Positions 44,540 to 53,880 of a stretch of DNA of 64,000 nt are shown piece after piece (positions within the stretch are counted from its first letter, which is position 1; each line of letters begins with the position of its first letter). A model generated the notes under the pieces. That model was not told where the DNA came from. It saw nothing but the letters and a program-made list of their open reading frames with translations, and made no database searches. Made by a program: the position numbers and the translations under genes. The DNA is from Pseudomonas parafulva NBRC 16636 = DSM 17004. Its GTDB lineage: Bacteria > Pseudomonadota > Gammaproteobacteria > Pseudomonadales > Pseudomonadaceae. The stretch lies in the NCBI RefSeq assembly GCF_000730645.1, contig NZ_BBIU01000024.1:1-64000 (forward strand), given 5' to 3'.

Positions 44540-46282
44540 TTGGATGCCAGCACCATCAACAGCCTGTTCCTGATCGGCGCATTGCTGGTGGGCGCAAGTA
44601 TTCTGGTCAGCTCGCTGTCATCGCGCCTGGGCATACCTATTCTGGTCATCATCCTCGCCGTCGGCATGGTCGCGGGCGTGGACGGCGGCGGCATCATCTT
44701 CAACAACTACCCCACCGCCTACCTGGTGGGCAACCTGGCGCTGGCCGTCATCCTGCTCGACGGCGGGCTGCGCACCCGGGTCGCCAGCTTCCGCGTCGCC
44801 TTGTGGCCCGCGCTGTCGCTGGCCACGGTGGGAGTCATGATCACCACGGCGCTGACCGGCATGGTCGCCGCCTGGCTGTTCAACCTCAGCCTGATCCAAG
44901 GCCTGCTGATCGGTGCCATCGTCGGCTCCACCGACGCCGCAGCGGTGTTCTCGCTGCTGGGCGGCAAGGGGTTGAATGAGCGGGTCACCGCCACCCTCGA
45001 AATCGAATCGGGCAGCAACGACCCCATGGCGGTGTTCCTCACCGTCACCCTGATCGACATGATTGCCAGTGGCCAGACCGGGCTGCACTGGAGCCTGCTG
45101 GGCCACCTGCTGCGCGAGTTCGGTATCGGCGGGCTGCTGGGCCTGGGCGGTGGCTGGTTGATGCTGCAACTGGTAAACCGCATCAACCTGGCTGGCGGCC
45201 TGTACCCCATTCTGGTGGTGGCCGGCGGCCTGGTGGTGTTCTCGCTGACCAACGCGCTGCACGGCAGCGGCTTCCTGGCCGTGTACCTGTGCGGCCTGGT
45301 GCTGGGCAACAAGCCAATCCGCAGCCGCCATGGCATCCTGCACATGCTCGACGGCATGGCCTGGCTGGCCCAGATCGGCATGTTCCTGGTGCTGGGGCTG
45401 CTGGTGACGCCCCACGACCTGTTGCCCATCGCGGTACCGGCACTGGGCCTGGCCCTGTGGATGATCCTGGTGGCACGCCCGCTGTCGGTGGTGGCTGCAC
45501 TGCTGCCGTTCAAGGCCTTCCACGGGCGTGAAAAAGGCTTCATTGCCTGGGTCGGCCTGCGCGGCGCAGTCCCCATCATCCTGGCGGTGTTCCCGCTCAT
45601 GGCCGGCCTGCCCGACGCCCAACTGTTCTTCAACCTGGCCTTCTTCATCGTGCTGATATCGCTGCTGGTCCAGGGCACCAGCCTGCCGTGGATGGCCAAA
45701 CTGCTGAAGGTAACCGTGCCGCCAGACCCGGCGCCCATTTCACGCTCGGCGCTGGAGGTGCACATCACCAGCGAGTGGGAAATGTTCGTGTACCGCCTGG
45801 GCGCAGAAAAGTGGTGCATTGGCGCAGCCCTGCGCGAACTCAAGATGCCCGAGGGCACCCGGATTGCCGCGCTGTTCCGTGGCGAACAGCTGCTGCACCC
45901 CACCGGTAGCACGGTGCTGCAGGTGGACGACATGCTTTGCGTCATCGGCCACGAGCACAACCTGCCCGCACTGGGCAAACTGTTCAGCCAGGCGCCGCAG
46001 CGCGGCCTGGACCTGCGCTTCTTCGGTGACTTTGTGCTCGAAGGTGACGCAGAGTTGGGCGCGGTGGCGTCCCTGTACGGCCTGAAAGTGGACACCCTCG
46101 ACGCGCAAATGCCGCTGGCGCAGTTCATCCGACAGAAGGTCGGAGGCGCGCCAGTGGTAGGCGACCAGGTGGAATGGAACGGCACGATCTGGACCGTGGC
46201 GACCATGGACGGGAACAACATCCAGAAAGTGGGCGTCAGATTCCCCGAAGGAACGCGACCAGGACCAGGATTGTTCCTCTAA
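44540..46282 (+). CDS. nhaP2: K+/H+ antiporter NhaP2 (CvrA type)
   Basis: Exports potassium in exchange for protons. The 580-residue protein has about 12-13 membrane segments of the CPA1 family, with the ion-site region VGSTDAAAVFSLLGG, then a cytoplasmic TrkA-C domain (about 400-480) and a final CorC/HlyC-type domain. The start is taken as the TTG at 44540, giving MDASTINSLFLIGALL with GGAG nine bases upstream. The more upstream ATG adds 20 polar residues not seen in relatives. Confidence 0.9.
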   Translation: MDASTINSLFLIGALLVGASILVSSLSSRLGIPILVIILAVGMVAGVDGGGIIFNNYPTAYLVGNLALAVILLDGGLRTRVASFRVALWPALSLATVGVMITTALTGMVAAWLFNLSLIQGLLIGAIVGSTDAAAVFSLLGGKGLNERVTATLEIESGSNDPMAVFLTVTLIDMIASGQTGLHWSLLGHLLREFGIGGLLGLGGGWLMLQLVNRINLAGGLYPILVVAGGLVVFSLTNALHGSGFLAVYLCGLVLGNKPIRSRHGILHMLDGMAWLAQIGMFLVLGLLVTPHDLLPIAVPALGLALWMILVARPLSVVAALLPFKAFHGREKGFIAWVGLRGAVPIILAVFPLMAGLPDAQLFFNLAFFIVLISLLVQGTSLPWMAKLLKVTVPPDPAPISRSALEVHITSEWEMFVYRLGAEKWCIGAALRELKMPEGTRIAALFRGEQLLHPTGSTVLQVDDMLCVIGHEHNLPALGKLFSQAPQRGLDLRFFGDFVLEGDAELGAVASLYGLKVDTLDAQMPLAQFIRQKVGGAPVVGDQVEWNGTIWTVATMDGNNIQKVGVRFPEGTRPGPGLFL

Positions 46283-46317
46283 ACTTCGTTTCTGCCTGAT
46301 CCATAAGTAGCCTGCCT

Positions 46318-49300
46318 ATGTCCTTTCGCGTGTACCTGCGCACAGCCCTGCTGGGGCTGTGCCTGTCCCTTTCCTTCGCAGCCGCTGCGGCAGAAGCCCC
46401 GACCACCGCCAGCGTGCAGAACAGCCTCGACAAAATTGCCGACCGCAAACTGCCCGAAGCCGATCAGAAGGCCCTGCAACAGGTGCTGGAACAGACCCTG
46501 AACCTGCTGGCCAGCAAGGAAGACAGCGAACGCAAGCTGGCCGCATTGAAGCAGCAGTTGGCCAATGCCCCGAAGGAAACCAGCGACAGCCAGAAAGAAC
46601 TGGCCCGGCTCAAGCAAAGCCCGGCGCAACCGGTAGCGCAGCGCTATGCCAGCCTGTCCGTGCCGCAGCTTGAACAGATGCTCAGCGAGCGCACCACCCA
46701 GCAGGGCGAGCTGCAGAAGGCACTGTCCGAAGCCAACAGCCTGATCATCAACTCGCAGACCCGCCCGGAGCGGTCCCAGGCCGAGATCAGCAGCAGCCAG
46801 GCACGTACCCAGCAGATCAACAGCACCCTCAAAAGCGGCAAGGACGCCGGCAAACCGATCAGCGCCGACCTGCGCAACCAGCTCAATGCCGAACTGGCTT
46901 CGCTCAATGCGATGACCACATTGCGCCGCCAGGAACTGGCTGGCAACAGCCTGCTGCAAGACCTGGGCAATGCCCGCCACGACCTGCTGATCGAACGCGC
47001 CGCACGCCTTGAGCAGGAAATTCAGGACCTGCAGACCCTGATCAACAGCAAACGCCTGGCCCAGTCACAGGAAACTGTTACCCAGCAGTCGATCGAGGCG
47101 CAAAAAGCCGGTGGCAGCAGCCTGTTGGCAACCGAGAGCGCGACCAACCTGCAACTGTCCGACTACCTGCTCAGAAGCACCGACCGGCTCAACGAACTGA
47201 CCCAGCAGAACCTGCGGACCAAGCAGCAGCTCGACAGCCTGACCCAGGCCGACCAGGCACTGGACGAGCAGATCAACGTGCTCAAGGGCAGCCTGCTGCT
47301 GTCCAAGATCCTCTACAAGCAGAAGCAGACCCTGCCCCACCTCAAGCTGGACCGTGACCTGGCTGACCAGATTGCCGACACGCGGCTGTACCAGTTCGAA
47401 GTCAACCAGCAGCGCGAACAGATGAGCAGCCCGGTGAGCTATGTGGACAAGCTGCTGGCCGGGCAACCCCAGGAAGACGTGACGCCCCAGTTGCGCAAGG
47501 CGCTGCTGGAGGTGGCGATCACCCGCAGTGACCTGCTGGAGCGGCTTAACCGCGAGCTGTCGGCGTTGCTCAACGAGTCCATCACCCTGCAGCTGAACCA
47601 GAAGCAACTGCTGGGTACGGCACAGAGCCTGCGTACTACGCTGGACGAGCAGATGTTCTGGATCCCCAGCAACAAGCCCCTGGACTGGGACTGGCTGACC
47701 TACGTGCCCCAGCGCCTGGCCGACCAGGTAGCCAACCTGCCCTGGAGCTCGGGGCTGAACGAGCTGGCGGACGGCCTGGTGCAGCGCCCGCTGCTGTTCC
47801 TGCCGCTGCTGCTGGTGATCGGGGGCCTGCTGTGGCGGCGCAAGAACCTGTACGCCAGCATCGACAAGGTCCACCAGGATATCGGCCACTTCCGCCGGGA
47901 CAGCCAGTGGCATACACCGCGGGCAATCCTGATCAACATCCTGCTGGCGATGCCGGTGAGCCTGGGCCTGGCCCTGTGCAGCTACGCCCTGCAGATCGAC
48001 GCCCGCGGGCAGAACGCCAACCTGGGCGCCGCCTTGTGGCAACTGGCCCAGGCCTGGCTGGTGTTCTACACCGCCTATCGCATCCTGTCGCCAGGCGGGG
48101 TGGCGGAGGTGCACTTCCGGTGGCACAAGCCTCAGGTCGAATTCCTGCGTGGCTGGGTACGCCGCCTGGGCACCGTGGTGCTGGCCCTGGTTGGCGTGGT
48201 GGCCGTGGCGGAGCATCAGCCCTCGGCGCTGGCGGATGATGTACTGGGCATCGGCGTGGTGCTGACCTGCTATGCGCTGATGGCGTGGCTGCTCAGCCGC
48301 CTGCTGCTGAGCAGCCCGGCACACCGTGACACCTCGCTGTTCCGCAAAGCCGTGGGTGTGGCGTTCACCGCGCTGCCCATCGCCTTGTTCATGGCCGTGT
48401 GCTTCGGCTACTACTACACCGCGCTGAAGCTGACCGACCGGCTGATCTACACGCTCTACCTGCTGCTGTTCTGGCTGGTGATCGAAGCCGCCTTCGTGCG
48501 CGGCCTCTCGGTGGCAGCGCGACGCCTGGCCTACCAGCGCGCGCTGAGCAAACGTGCGGCGGCCAAGGAGGGGCTGGACGGTGAGGTCATCATCGAAGAG
48601 CCCACCCTGGATATCGAACAGGTCAACCAGCAATCCCTGCGCCTGATCCGCTTGGCCCTGCTCGGCGGGTTCATTGCCGGGCTCTACTGGGTATGGGCAG
48701 ACTTGATATCGGTGTTCGCCTACCTCAACAACTTCGTGCTGTACGAGTACACCAGCGGTACTGGCGCGGCCGCCAGCATGGTCCCTATCAGCCTCGGCGA
48801 CCTGCTGGGCGCGCTGGTGATCGTGGGCATTACCTTCGCCCTGGCCGGCAACCTGCCTGGCCTGCTGGAGGTGCTGGTACTGTCACGGCTGAACCTGGCC
48901 CAGGGCAGCGCCTACGCCACCACCACGCTGCTGTCGTACACCATCGTCGGGGTGGGTATCGTCAGCACCCTGTCCACCCTGGGGGTGAGCTGGGACAAGC
49001 TGCAATGGCTGGTGGCGGCACTGTCGGTGGGCCTGGGTTTCGGCATGCAGGAAATCTTCGCCAACTTCATTTCCGGCATCATGATCCTGTTCGAACGCCC
49101 GGTGCGCATCGGCGACACCATCACCATCGGCAACCTGTCGGGCACGGTCAGCAAGATCCGCATCCGGGCCACCACCATCACCGATTTCGACCGCAAGGAC
49201 ATCATCGTCCCCAACAAGACCTTCATCACCGGCCAGCTGATCAACTGGTCGCTGACCGACACGGTCACCCGCGTGACGCTCAAGCTTGGCATCGACTACG

Positions 49301-49626
49301 GCTCCGACCTGGACCTGGTGCGCGACCTGCTGCTCAAGGGTGCCCACGAGAACCCGCGCGTGCTCAAGGACCCGGAGCCGCTGGTGTACTTCCTGCAATT
49401 TGGCGAAAGCTCGCTGGACCACGAACTGCGCATGCACGTGCGCGACCTGGGCGACCGCAACCCGACGCTGGACGAGATCAACCGCTACATCAACCGTGAG
49501 TTCAAGGCCCACGACATCAAGATCTCGGTACGCCAAGTGGAGGTGTTCCTGATGGACACCAAGGGTGGCAAGCAGCAGCTGATCCCGCAGGACCCACCCA
49601 AACCCGATGGCACTGCTGCGGTGTAG
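46318..49626 (+). CDS. Large mechanosensitive channel, MscK/KefA type
   Basis: An 1102-residue inner-membrane channel that opens under membrane tension. A signal peptide (to about residue 24) is followed by a long periplasmic helical region (about 30-480; repeated Gln- and Leu-rich coils), about ten membrane segments, and a C-terminal MscS core. The pore and beta-domain entrance are seen at about residue 900 onwards: VGLGFGMQEIFANFISG and ERPVRIGDTITIGN. It starts 35 bases after nhaP2, so the two ion-handling genes may be co-transcribed. Confidence 0.92.
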   Translation: MSFRVYLRTALLGLCLSLSFAAAAAEAPTTASVQNSLDKIADRKLPEADQKALQQVLEQTLNLLASKEDSERKLAALKQQLANAPKETSDSQKELARLKQSPAQPVAQRYASLSVPQLEQMLSERTTQQGELQKALSEANSLIINSQTRPERSQAEISSSQARTQQINSTLKSGKDAGKPISADLRNQLNAELASLNAMTTLRRQELAGNSLLQDLGNARHDLLIERAARLEQEIQDLQTLINSKRLAQSQETVTQQSIEAQKAGGSSLLATESATNLQLSDYLLRSTDRLNELTQQNLRTKQQLDSLTQADQALDEQINVLKGSLLLSKILYKQKQTLPHLKLDRDLADQIADTRLYQFEVNQQREQMSSPVSYVDKLLAGQPQEDVTPQLRKALLEVAITRSDLLERLNRELSALLNESITLQLNQKQLLGTAQSLRTTLDEQMFWIPSNKPLDWDWLTYVPQRLADQVANLPWSSGLNELADGLVQRPLLFLPLLLVIGGLLWRRKNLYASIDKVHQDIGHFRRDSQWHTPRAILINILLAMPVSLGLALCSYALQIDARGQNANLGAALWQLAQAWLVFYTAYRILSPGGVAEVHFRWHKPQVEFLRGWVRRLGTVVLALVGVVAVAEHQPSALADDVLGIGVVLTCYALMAWLLSRLLLSSPAHRDTSLFRKAVGVAFTALPIALFMAVCFGYYYTALKLTDRLIYTLYLLLFWLVIEAAFVRGLSVAARRLAYQRALSKRAAAKEGLDGEVIIEEPTLDIEQVNQQSLRLIRLALLGGFIAGLYWVWADLISVFAYLNNFVLYEYTSGTGAAASMVPISLGDLLGALVIVGITFALAGNLPGLLEVLVLSRLNLAQGSAYATTTLLSYTIVGVGIVSTLSTLGVSWDKLQWLVAALSVGLGFGMQEIFANFISGIMILFERPVRIGDTITIGNLSGTVSKIRIRATTITDFDRKDIIVPNKTFITGQLINWSLTDTVTRVTLKLGIDYGSDLDLVRDLLLKGAHENPRVLKDPEPLVYFLQFGESSLDHELRMHVRDLGDRNPTLDEINRYINREFKAHDIKISVRQVEVFLMDTKGGKQQLIPQDPPKPDGTAAV

Positions 49627-49670
49627 CAGGCTCGAATGCCTTATGCTTCGCTGAACTTCAGGAGCCGCCT

Positions 49671-51131
49671 GTGAAAGCACTCGACCAACTGAGCTTCGAC
49701 AATCGCTTCGCCCGCCTGGGCGACGCCTTCTCCACCGAGGTGCTGCCAGAGCCTATTGCAGAGCCGCGCCTGGTGGTGGCAAGCCAGGCAGCCATGGCCC
49801 TGCTGGACCTGGACCCGGCTCAGGCCGAGCTGCCGGCTTTTGCCGAGGTATTCAGCGGCAATAGCCTGTGGGACCAGGCCGAGCCACGGGCCATGGTCTA
49901 TTCCGGGCACCAGTTCGGCAGCTACAACCCGCGCCTGGGCGATGGCCGTGGCCTGCTGCTGGCCGAAGTGGTCAATGATGCCGGCGAGCACTGGGACCTG
50001 CACCTCAAGGGTGCCGGCCAAACCCCGTATTCGCGCATGGGCGATGGCCGCGCCGTGCTACGTTCATCCATTCGCGAGTTCCTCGCGTCCGAAGCCCTGC
50101 ATGCCCTGGGCATCCCCACCAGCCGGGCGCTGTGCGTGGTCGGCTCCAGCACCCCGGTGTGGCGCGAAACCCGCGAGAGCGCTGCAATGCTGACGCGCCT
50201 GGCCCACAGCCACGTGCGCTTTGGCCACTTCGAGTACTTCTACTACACCAAGCAGCCCGAACAGCAGCGCCAGCTGATCGACCACGTGTTGCAGCAGCAC
50301 TACGCCGAGTGCCTGACGAGCGAACAGCCCTACCTGGCCATGTTCCGCACCATCGTGGAACGCAACGCCGAGCTGATCGCCCGTTGGCAGGCTTATGGCT
50401 TCTGCCATGGGGTGATGAACACCGACAACATGTCGATCCTGGGCATCACCTTCGACTTCGGCCCGTTCGCGTTCCTCGATGATTTCGATGCCAACTTCAT
50501 CTGCAACCACTCCGATGACCGGGGCCGTTACAGCTATGCCAACCAGGTACCCATCGCCCACTGGAACCTCAGCGCGCTGGCCCAGGCGCTGACCACGGTG
50601 ATCGAAGTGGAGCCGCTGAAGGACGCGCTGGGGCTGTTCCTGCCGCTGTACCAGGCGCACTACCTGGACCTGATGCGCCGGCGCCTGGGGCTGACCACTG
50701 CCGAGGATGACGACATGGCGCTGGTCGAGCGCCTGCTGCAGCGCATGCAGAGCGGCGGCGTGGACTACAACCTGTTCTTCCGTACCTTGGGCGACCAGCC
50801 GGTGGCCGAGGCGTTGCAGCGGGTAAGGGACGACTTCATCGACTTGGCCGGCTTCGACGGCTGGGCGGCGGACTACCTGGCACGCTGCGCCCGCGAACCT
50901 GCCAACGCCGAAGGCCGGCGCGCGCGCATGCATGCGGTAAACCCGCTTTATGTGCTGCGCAATTACCTGGCACAGAAGGCCATCGAAGCGGCTGAGGGCG
51001 GGGATTACACAGAGGTGCGGCGCCTGCATGCAGTGCTTTGCAAACCGTTCGAAGAGCAGCCAGGGATGGAAGCCTATGCCCAACGCCCGCCGGAGTGGGG
51101 CAAACACCTGGAAATCAGCTGCTCTTCCTGA
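49671..51131 (+). CDS. selO: Protein adenylyltransferase SelO (YdiU)
   Basis: A pseudokinase-fold enzyme that transfers AMP to protein hydroxyls, known in relatives to act on redox proteins. The 486-residue length is normal. Conserved segments include GHQFGSYNPRLGDGRGLLL, HLKGAGQTPYSRMGDGRAVL, HGVMNTDNMSILG and the metal-binding DFGPFAFLD. The start is a GTG at 49671 with CAGGAG seven bases upstream. Confidence 0.94.
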   Translation: MKALDQLSFDNRFARLGDAFSTEVLPEPIAEPRLVVASQAAMALLDLDPAQAELPAFAEVFSGNSLWDQAEPRAMVYSGHQFGSYNPRLGDGRGLLLAEVVNDAGEHWDLHLKGAGQTPYSRMGDGRAVLRSSIREFLASEALHALGIPTSRALCVVGSSTPVWRETRESAAMLTRLAHSHVRFGHFEYFYYTKQPEQQRQLIDHVLQQHYAECLTSEQPYLAMFRTIVERNAELIARWQAYGFCHGVMNTDNMSILGITFDFGPFAFLDDFDANFICNHSDDRGRYSYANQVPIAHWNLSALAQALTTVIEVEPLKDALGLFLPLYQAHYLDLMRRRLGLTTAEDDDMALVERLLQRMQSGGVDYNLFFRTLGDQPVAEALQRVRDDFIDLAGFDGWAADYLARCAREPANAEGRRARMHAVNPLYVLRNYLAQKAIEAAEGGDYTEVRRLHAVLCKPFEEQPGMEAYAQRPPEWGKHLEISCSS

Positions 51132-51180
51132 TTCAGGCGTTGTGGGTAGGGCTGCACACAATGGGTTGATCTGAGAAGAA

Positions 51181-51283
51181 CCCGTGGGAGCAGTTGTCTT
51201 CCACAAAATCTGAACGCTGGCGCAATCCACTTTGTGGGAGCGGCTTCAGCCGCGAACACCGGCGAAGCCGGTGCCATACACCG
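51181..51283. repeat. REP-like elements after selO
   Basis: CGTGGGAGCAGTTGTCTTCC and TTTGTGGGAGCGGCTTCAGC share the GTGGGAGC tail of the REP family; the second is followed by the stem CGGCTTCAGCCGCG and by GGCGAAGCC. They fill much of the 228-base gap between selO and the toxin-antitoxin pair, a frequent insertion point for accessory genes. Confidence 0.65.
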
Positions 51284-51359
51284 CGCTGTTTGCTTCGCGG
51301 GTAAACCCCACAGTGAATAGGCCTTGCTTACTGAAACACTGCCCTATACGTGTGACTTC

Positions 51360-51716
51360 TTACGCGCCTGCCAGCAATGATTCGTAAGGAATGCGGAGGC
51401 CATCATGGAGACGCTTGATCATCGAGAGACTCAAGCCCCGTTTACCATTTAGCACTTCCGATACTCGGCCACTTGCGCCGATATAGGGTTCAAGATCCCG
51501 TGCAGTAAGTCCCTGTTGGTCCATGCAAAATTTAATGGCTTCAATCGGGGTAGCAGGATGGATTGGGTAGTGCTTGCTTTCGTAAACTTCGATCAGCGTG
51601 ACTAGAACTTCCATTTCATCGGCCTCAGCCGTGCCAGCCTCTGCTTGGAAAATAGCTTCTAGCCTCTCGAATGCCGCTCGCAGATCATCATAATTGCGGA
51701 TCGGTTTAATATTCAT
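51360..51716 (-). CDS. higA: HigA-like antitoxin
   Basis: A 118-residue antitoxin: an N-terminal region (about 1-60, acidic) for toxin contact and a C-terminal helix-turn-helix (about 72-112; LTARDLEPYIGASGRVSEVLNGKRGLS split over the reading helices). Such proteins neutralise the toxin and repress their own operon. The start at 51716 lies inside the toxin gene, an 11-base overlap, which is typical of paired translation. Base composition is clearly lower in GC than that of flanking genes. Confidence 0.88.
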   Translation of the reverse strand: MNIKPIRNYDDLRAAFERLEAIFQAEAGTAEADEMEVLVTLIEVYESKHYPIHPATPIEAIKFCMDQQGLTARDLEPYIGASGRVSEVLNGKRGLSLSMIKRLHDGLRIPYESLLAGA

Positions 51717-52014
51717 TGACTGTCTCCACGTCGATTTCGTCATACCGCTCGTGCGTACCGATGAACTTAACCCATGCAATACCCGCACGGTATTGAATCT
51801 CCACGACTAGCCGATACTTATTGCCTCCAATGTTGAAGACAACGCGGTTATTGCCACAGACACTGGCACTACCCATTTGATTCTTCACATCCTGTGGCGT
51901 TCGCCATTCTGCCTTGAGCACGATGTCATGCCAGCTTTCGAGGGCCGATTTGGCGTCTTGACGGCCAGGCGACTCCCAAAATTTCACCAAACTGCTCTTG
52001 GCAATAATACGCAT
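51706..52014 (-). CDS. higB: HigB-like mRNA interferase toxin
   Basis: A 102-residue toxin of the HigB/RelE superfamily that cleaves ribosome-bound mRNA. Family features are the start MRIIAKSSLVKFWE, the strand VVFNIGGNKYRLVVEI and the late FIGTHERYDEID. The ATG at 52014 is chosen; a TTG three codons upstream sits directly on the ribosome site and is unlikely. Toxin-first order matches hig systems. Codon use and GC suggest recent acquisition. Confidence 0.88.
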   Translation of the reverse strand: MRIIAKSSLVKFWESPGRQDAKSALESWHDIVLKAEWRTPQDVKNQMGSASVCGNNRVVFNIGGNKYRLVVEIQYRAGIAWVKFIGTHERYDEIDVETVNEY

Positions 52015-52021
52015 CCGGGCC

Positions 52022-52042
52022 AATCTCCCTTTTTGGGAGATT
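52022..52042. promoter_or_regulatory. Palindrome before higB (autoregulatory operator candidate)
   Basis: AATCTCCC and GGGAGATT are perfect inverted arms around five T residues, seven bases before the higB ATG, and the ribosome site GGGAG lies in one arm. It could be the antitoxin operator, an RNA hairpin that hides the ribosome site, or both. Confidence 0.5.
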
Positions 52043-52084
52043 ATGCCGAGAGTTTACCGCCGCAGCAAGCTCTCGCCAAGCCAG

Positions 52085-52858
52085 TTACTCCCCCCGCTCC
52101 AGCAAATCGTGCAACTCCACAAATTGCTGTGTCAGCTTGTGCCGGGGTTCGAGGTGGATCAACGGCAGGCTGGCGTGGTGCGATTCGCGCATTTTCACCG
52201 AGCTGCCCAGGTAGACCGGCAACACGGGCAAGCCTTCGGCCAGTAGCTCGTCGAGCATCTGCTGGGGCAGGCTGGCGCGGGCCTGGAACTGGTTGACCAC
52301 AATGCCTTCGACCTGCAGGTCTTCGTTGTGGTCATCTTTCAACTCTTCGATTTCCGCCAACAGGCCGTAAAGGGCCTGGCGCGAGAAGCTGTCACAGTCG
52401 AAAGGGATAAGCACCCGATCGGCAGCGATCAACGCTGAAACCGCATAGAAATTCAGCGCAGGCGGTGTATCGATGTAAATCCGGTCGTAGTCCTCGTCCA
52501 GCGCCTCGAGCAACTTACGCAGCTTGTTGATCTTGTGCTTGGCCTCGAGCTTGGGCTGCAAGTCGGCAAGCTCTGCCGTGGCAGTGACCACATGCAGGTT
52601 GTCGAACGGGGTTTCGTAGATGTCCACCTTGTTCTTCTTGGCGACCGGCCCGCTGGACAAACTCTGCTTGAAGAAATCGGCAATACCCATGGGGATGTCA
52701 TCGCCGGTCAGGCCGGTGAGGTACTGGGTGGAATTGGCCTGGGCATCCAGGTCTATCAGCAGGGTACGGTAACCTTCATGGGCACTTACCGCCGCCAGGT
52801 TGCAGGCGATGCTCGATTTGCCCACGCCACCTTTCTGATTGAATACCACGCGCCGCAT
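52085..52858 (-). CDS. Orphan ParA-family ATPase
   Basis: A 257-residue Walker-type ATPase of the ParA/Soj family. The deviant Walker A motif KGGVGKSS is at residues 9-16, followed by LLIDLDAQANST and IYIDTPPALNF. It has no N-terminal DNA-binding extension, so it resembles Soj-type chromosomal proteins, but no parB or parS-like site was seen nearby. It may position another cargo. The start at 52858 (MRRVVFNQKGGVG) has GGAGA upstream; the long open extension is rejected. It diverges from the aryl-polyene-type operon. Confidence 0.87.
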   Translation of the reverse strand: MRRVVFNQKGGVGKSSIACNLAAVSAHEGYRTLLIDLDAQANSTQYLTGLTGDDIPMGIADFFKQSLSSGPVAKKNKVDIYETPFDNLHVVTATAELADLQPKLEAKHKINKLRKLLEALDEDYDRIYIDTPPALNFYAVSALIAADRVLIPFDCDSFSRQALYGLLAEIEELKDDHNEDLQVEGIVVNQFQARASLPQQMLDELLAEGLPVLPVYLGSSVKMRESHHASLPLIHLEPRHKLTQQFVELHDLLERGE

Positions 52859-53160
52859 GGCTGATCTCCGTGTGTAGACGAGTGCCCGAGTATGTGCGGG
52901 CCACGTGACAATAACCAGCACCGTCGCAGGCAATAGCAGCCTGCCAGCACGCAGCACCGGCTGTCGGAAACAGGCAACTATTCGATCAGACGTTGCCACA
53001 CGCGATTGAAGGCGTTGTCTGTTTGGATCCGAATCCATTGCTACATGCACGCCGCACCGGGATAATGCGCGCCACTCGACGAACGCACCCACCCTTGCAG
53101 GCATGCGCCGAGTCATTCCCTCGGCATGGAAGTCCCTCGGGGCGGGAAAGAGAAACCACT
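52859..53160. other. Gap between the ParA gene and the polyketide-type operon
   Basis: A 302-base divergent gap with no gene I can support. It must hold the promoter of parA and probably that of the operon starting at 53161. No clear -35/-10 pair, sigma-54 element or long palindrome stood out. GGGAAAGAG just before 53161 is the ribosome site of the first operon gene. Confidence 0.5.
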
Positions 53161-53880
53161 GTGATCACCTTTGATATCACCCAATGGCGTGCCTGGGCTC
53201 CGGGCCTTTCGGCGCCTGCCGATTGGCAGGCCTGGGCCTGTGGGCAGCAGCCACCCGCTGGCGATGCCGCGGCACCCGACGTGGCCTTTTTGCCCGCGAT
53301 GCAGCGGCGGCGGCTCAGCCACATGGCGCGGATGGCTTTCGCCGTGGGCTGGCCCCTGGCCGAAGGGCAGCCGCAGCTGCCACTGGTGTTCGTTTCACGG
53401 CATGGTGAAACACCGCGTACGTTCTCGATCCTCAGCGAGCTGGCGGCGAAACAGCCGTTGTCGCCTACCCAGTTCAGCCTGTCGGTACACAACGCAGTAA
53501 TCGGCCTGTGGTCGATCCTGCGCGGGTCCACGTGCGAAATGACCGCGCTGGCCGCCGCTGGCGACGGCTTTGAGCAAGGCGTTCTGGAAGCGGCCGCGCT
53601 GCTGGCCGAAGGTGCGCCAGCCGTGTTGCTGATCGTCACCGAGGAGCAACCACCGCAGGTGTATGGGCCGTGGATAGACGACGTGCCCTTCGCCTATGCG
53701 CTGGGCCTGTTGCTGACCCCGGGCAAGCAGTGGCAACTGGCACCCGCAACCACCGCTGAACCGTCACGGCACGGGGCATTGCCCCATGGCCTCAGTTGGC
53801 TCAAGGCCATGTTGACGGGCTGCGATTCTTTCACCCACACATGGATGCGTCGTACATGGAACTGGCACCGTCAGCTGTGA
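53161..53880 (+). CDS. Beta-ketoacyl synthase-like protein, aryl-polyene cluster type
   Basis: A 239-residue protein of the short ketosynthase-like family found in aryl-polyene and related clusters (N-terminal ketoacyl-synthase-like domain only). Segments PAMQRRRLSHMARMA, FVSRHGETPRTFSIL and SVHNAVIGLWSI are typical. No Cys-His-His triad is evident, so it cannot be the condensing enzyme by itself; a partner or chain-length role is likely. The start is a GTG at 53161. It opens the operon and overlaps the next gene by four bases. Confidence 0.8.
   Translation: MITFDITQWRAWAPGLSAPADWQAWACGQQPPAGDAAAPDVAFLPAMQRRRLSHMARMAFAVGWPLAEGQPQLPLVFVSRHGETPRTFSILSELAAKQPLSPTQFSLSVHNAVIGLWSILRGSTCEMTALAAAGDGFEQGVLEAAALLAEGAPAVLLIVTEEQPPQVYGPWIDDVPFAYALGLLLTPGKQWQLAPATTAEPSRHGALPHGLSWLKAMLTGCDSFTHTWMRRTWNWHRQL

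Noticed and set aside
52859..53116. Upstream extension of the ParA gene by 86 residues
   Set aside because: The Walker A motif is expected within the first 20 residues, and a good ribosome site precedes the ATG at 52858.
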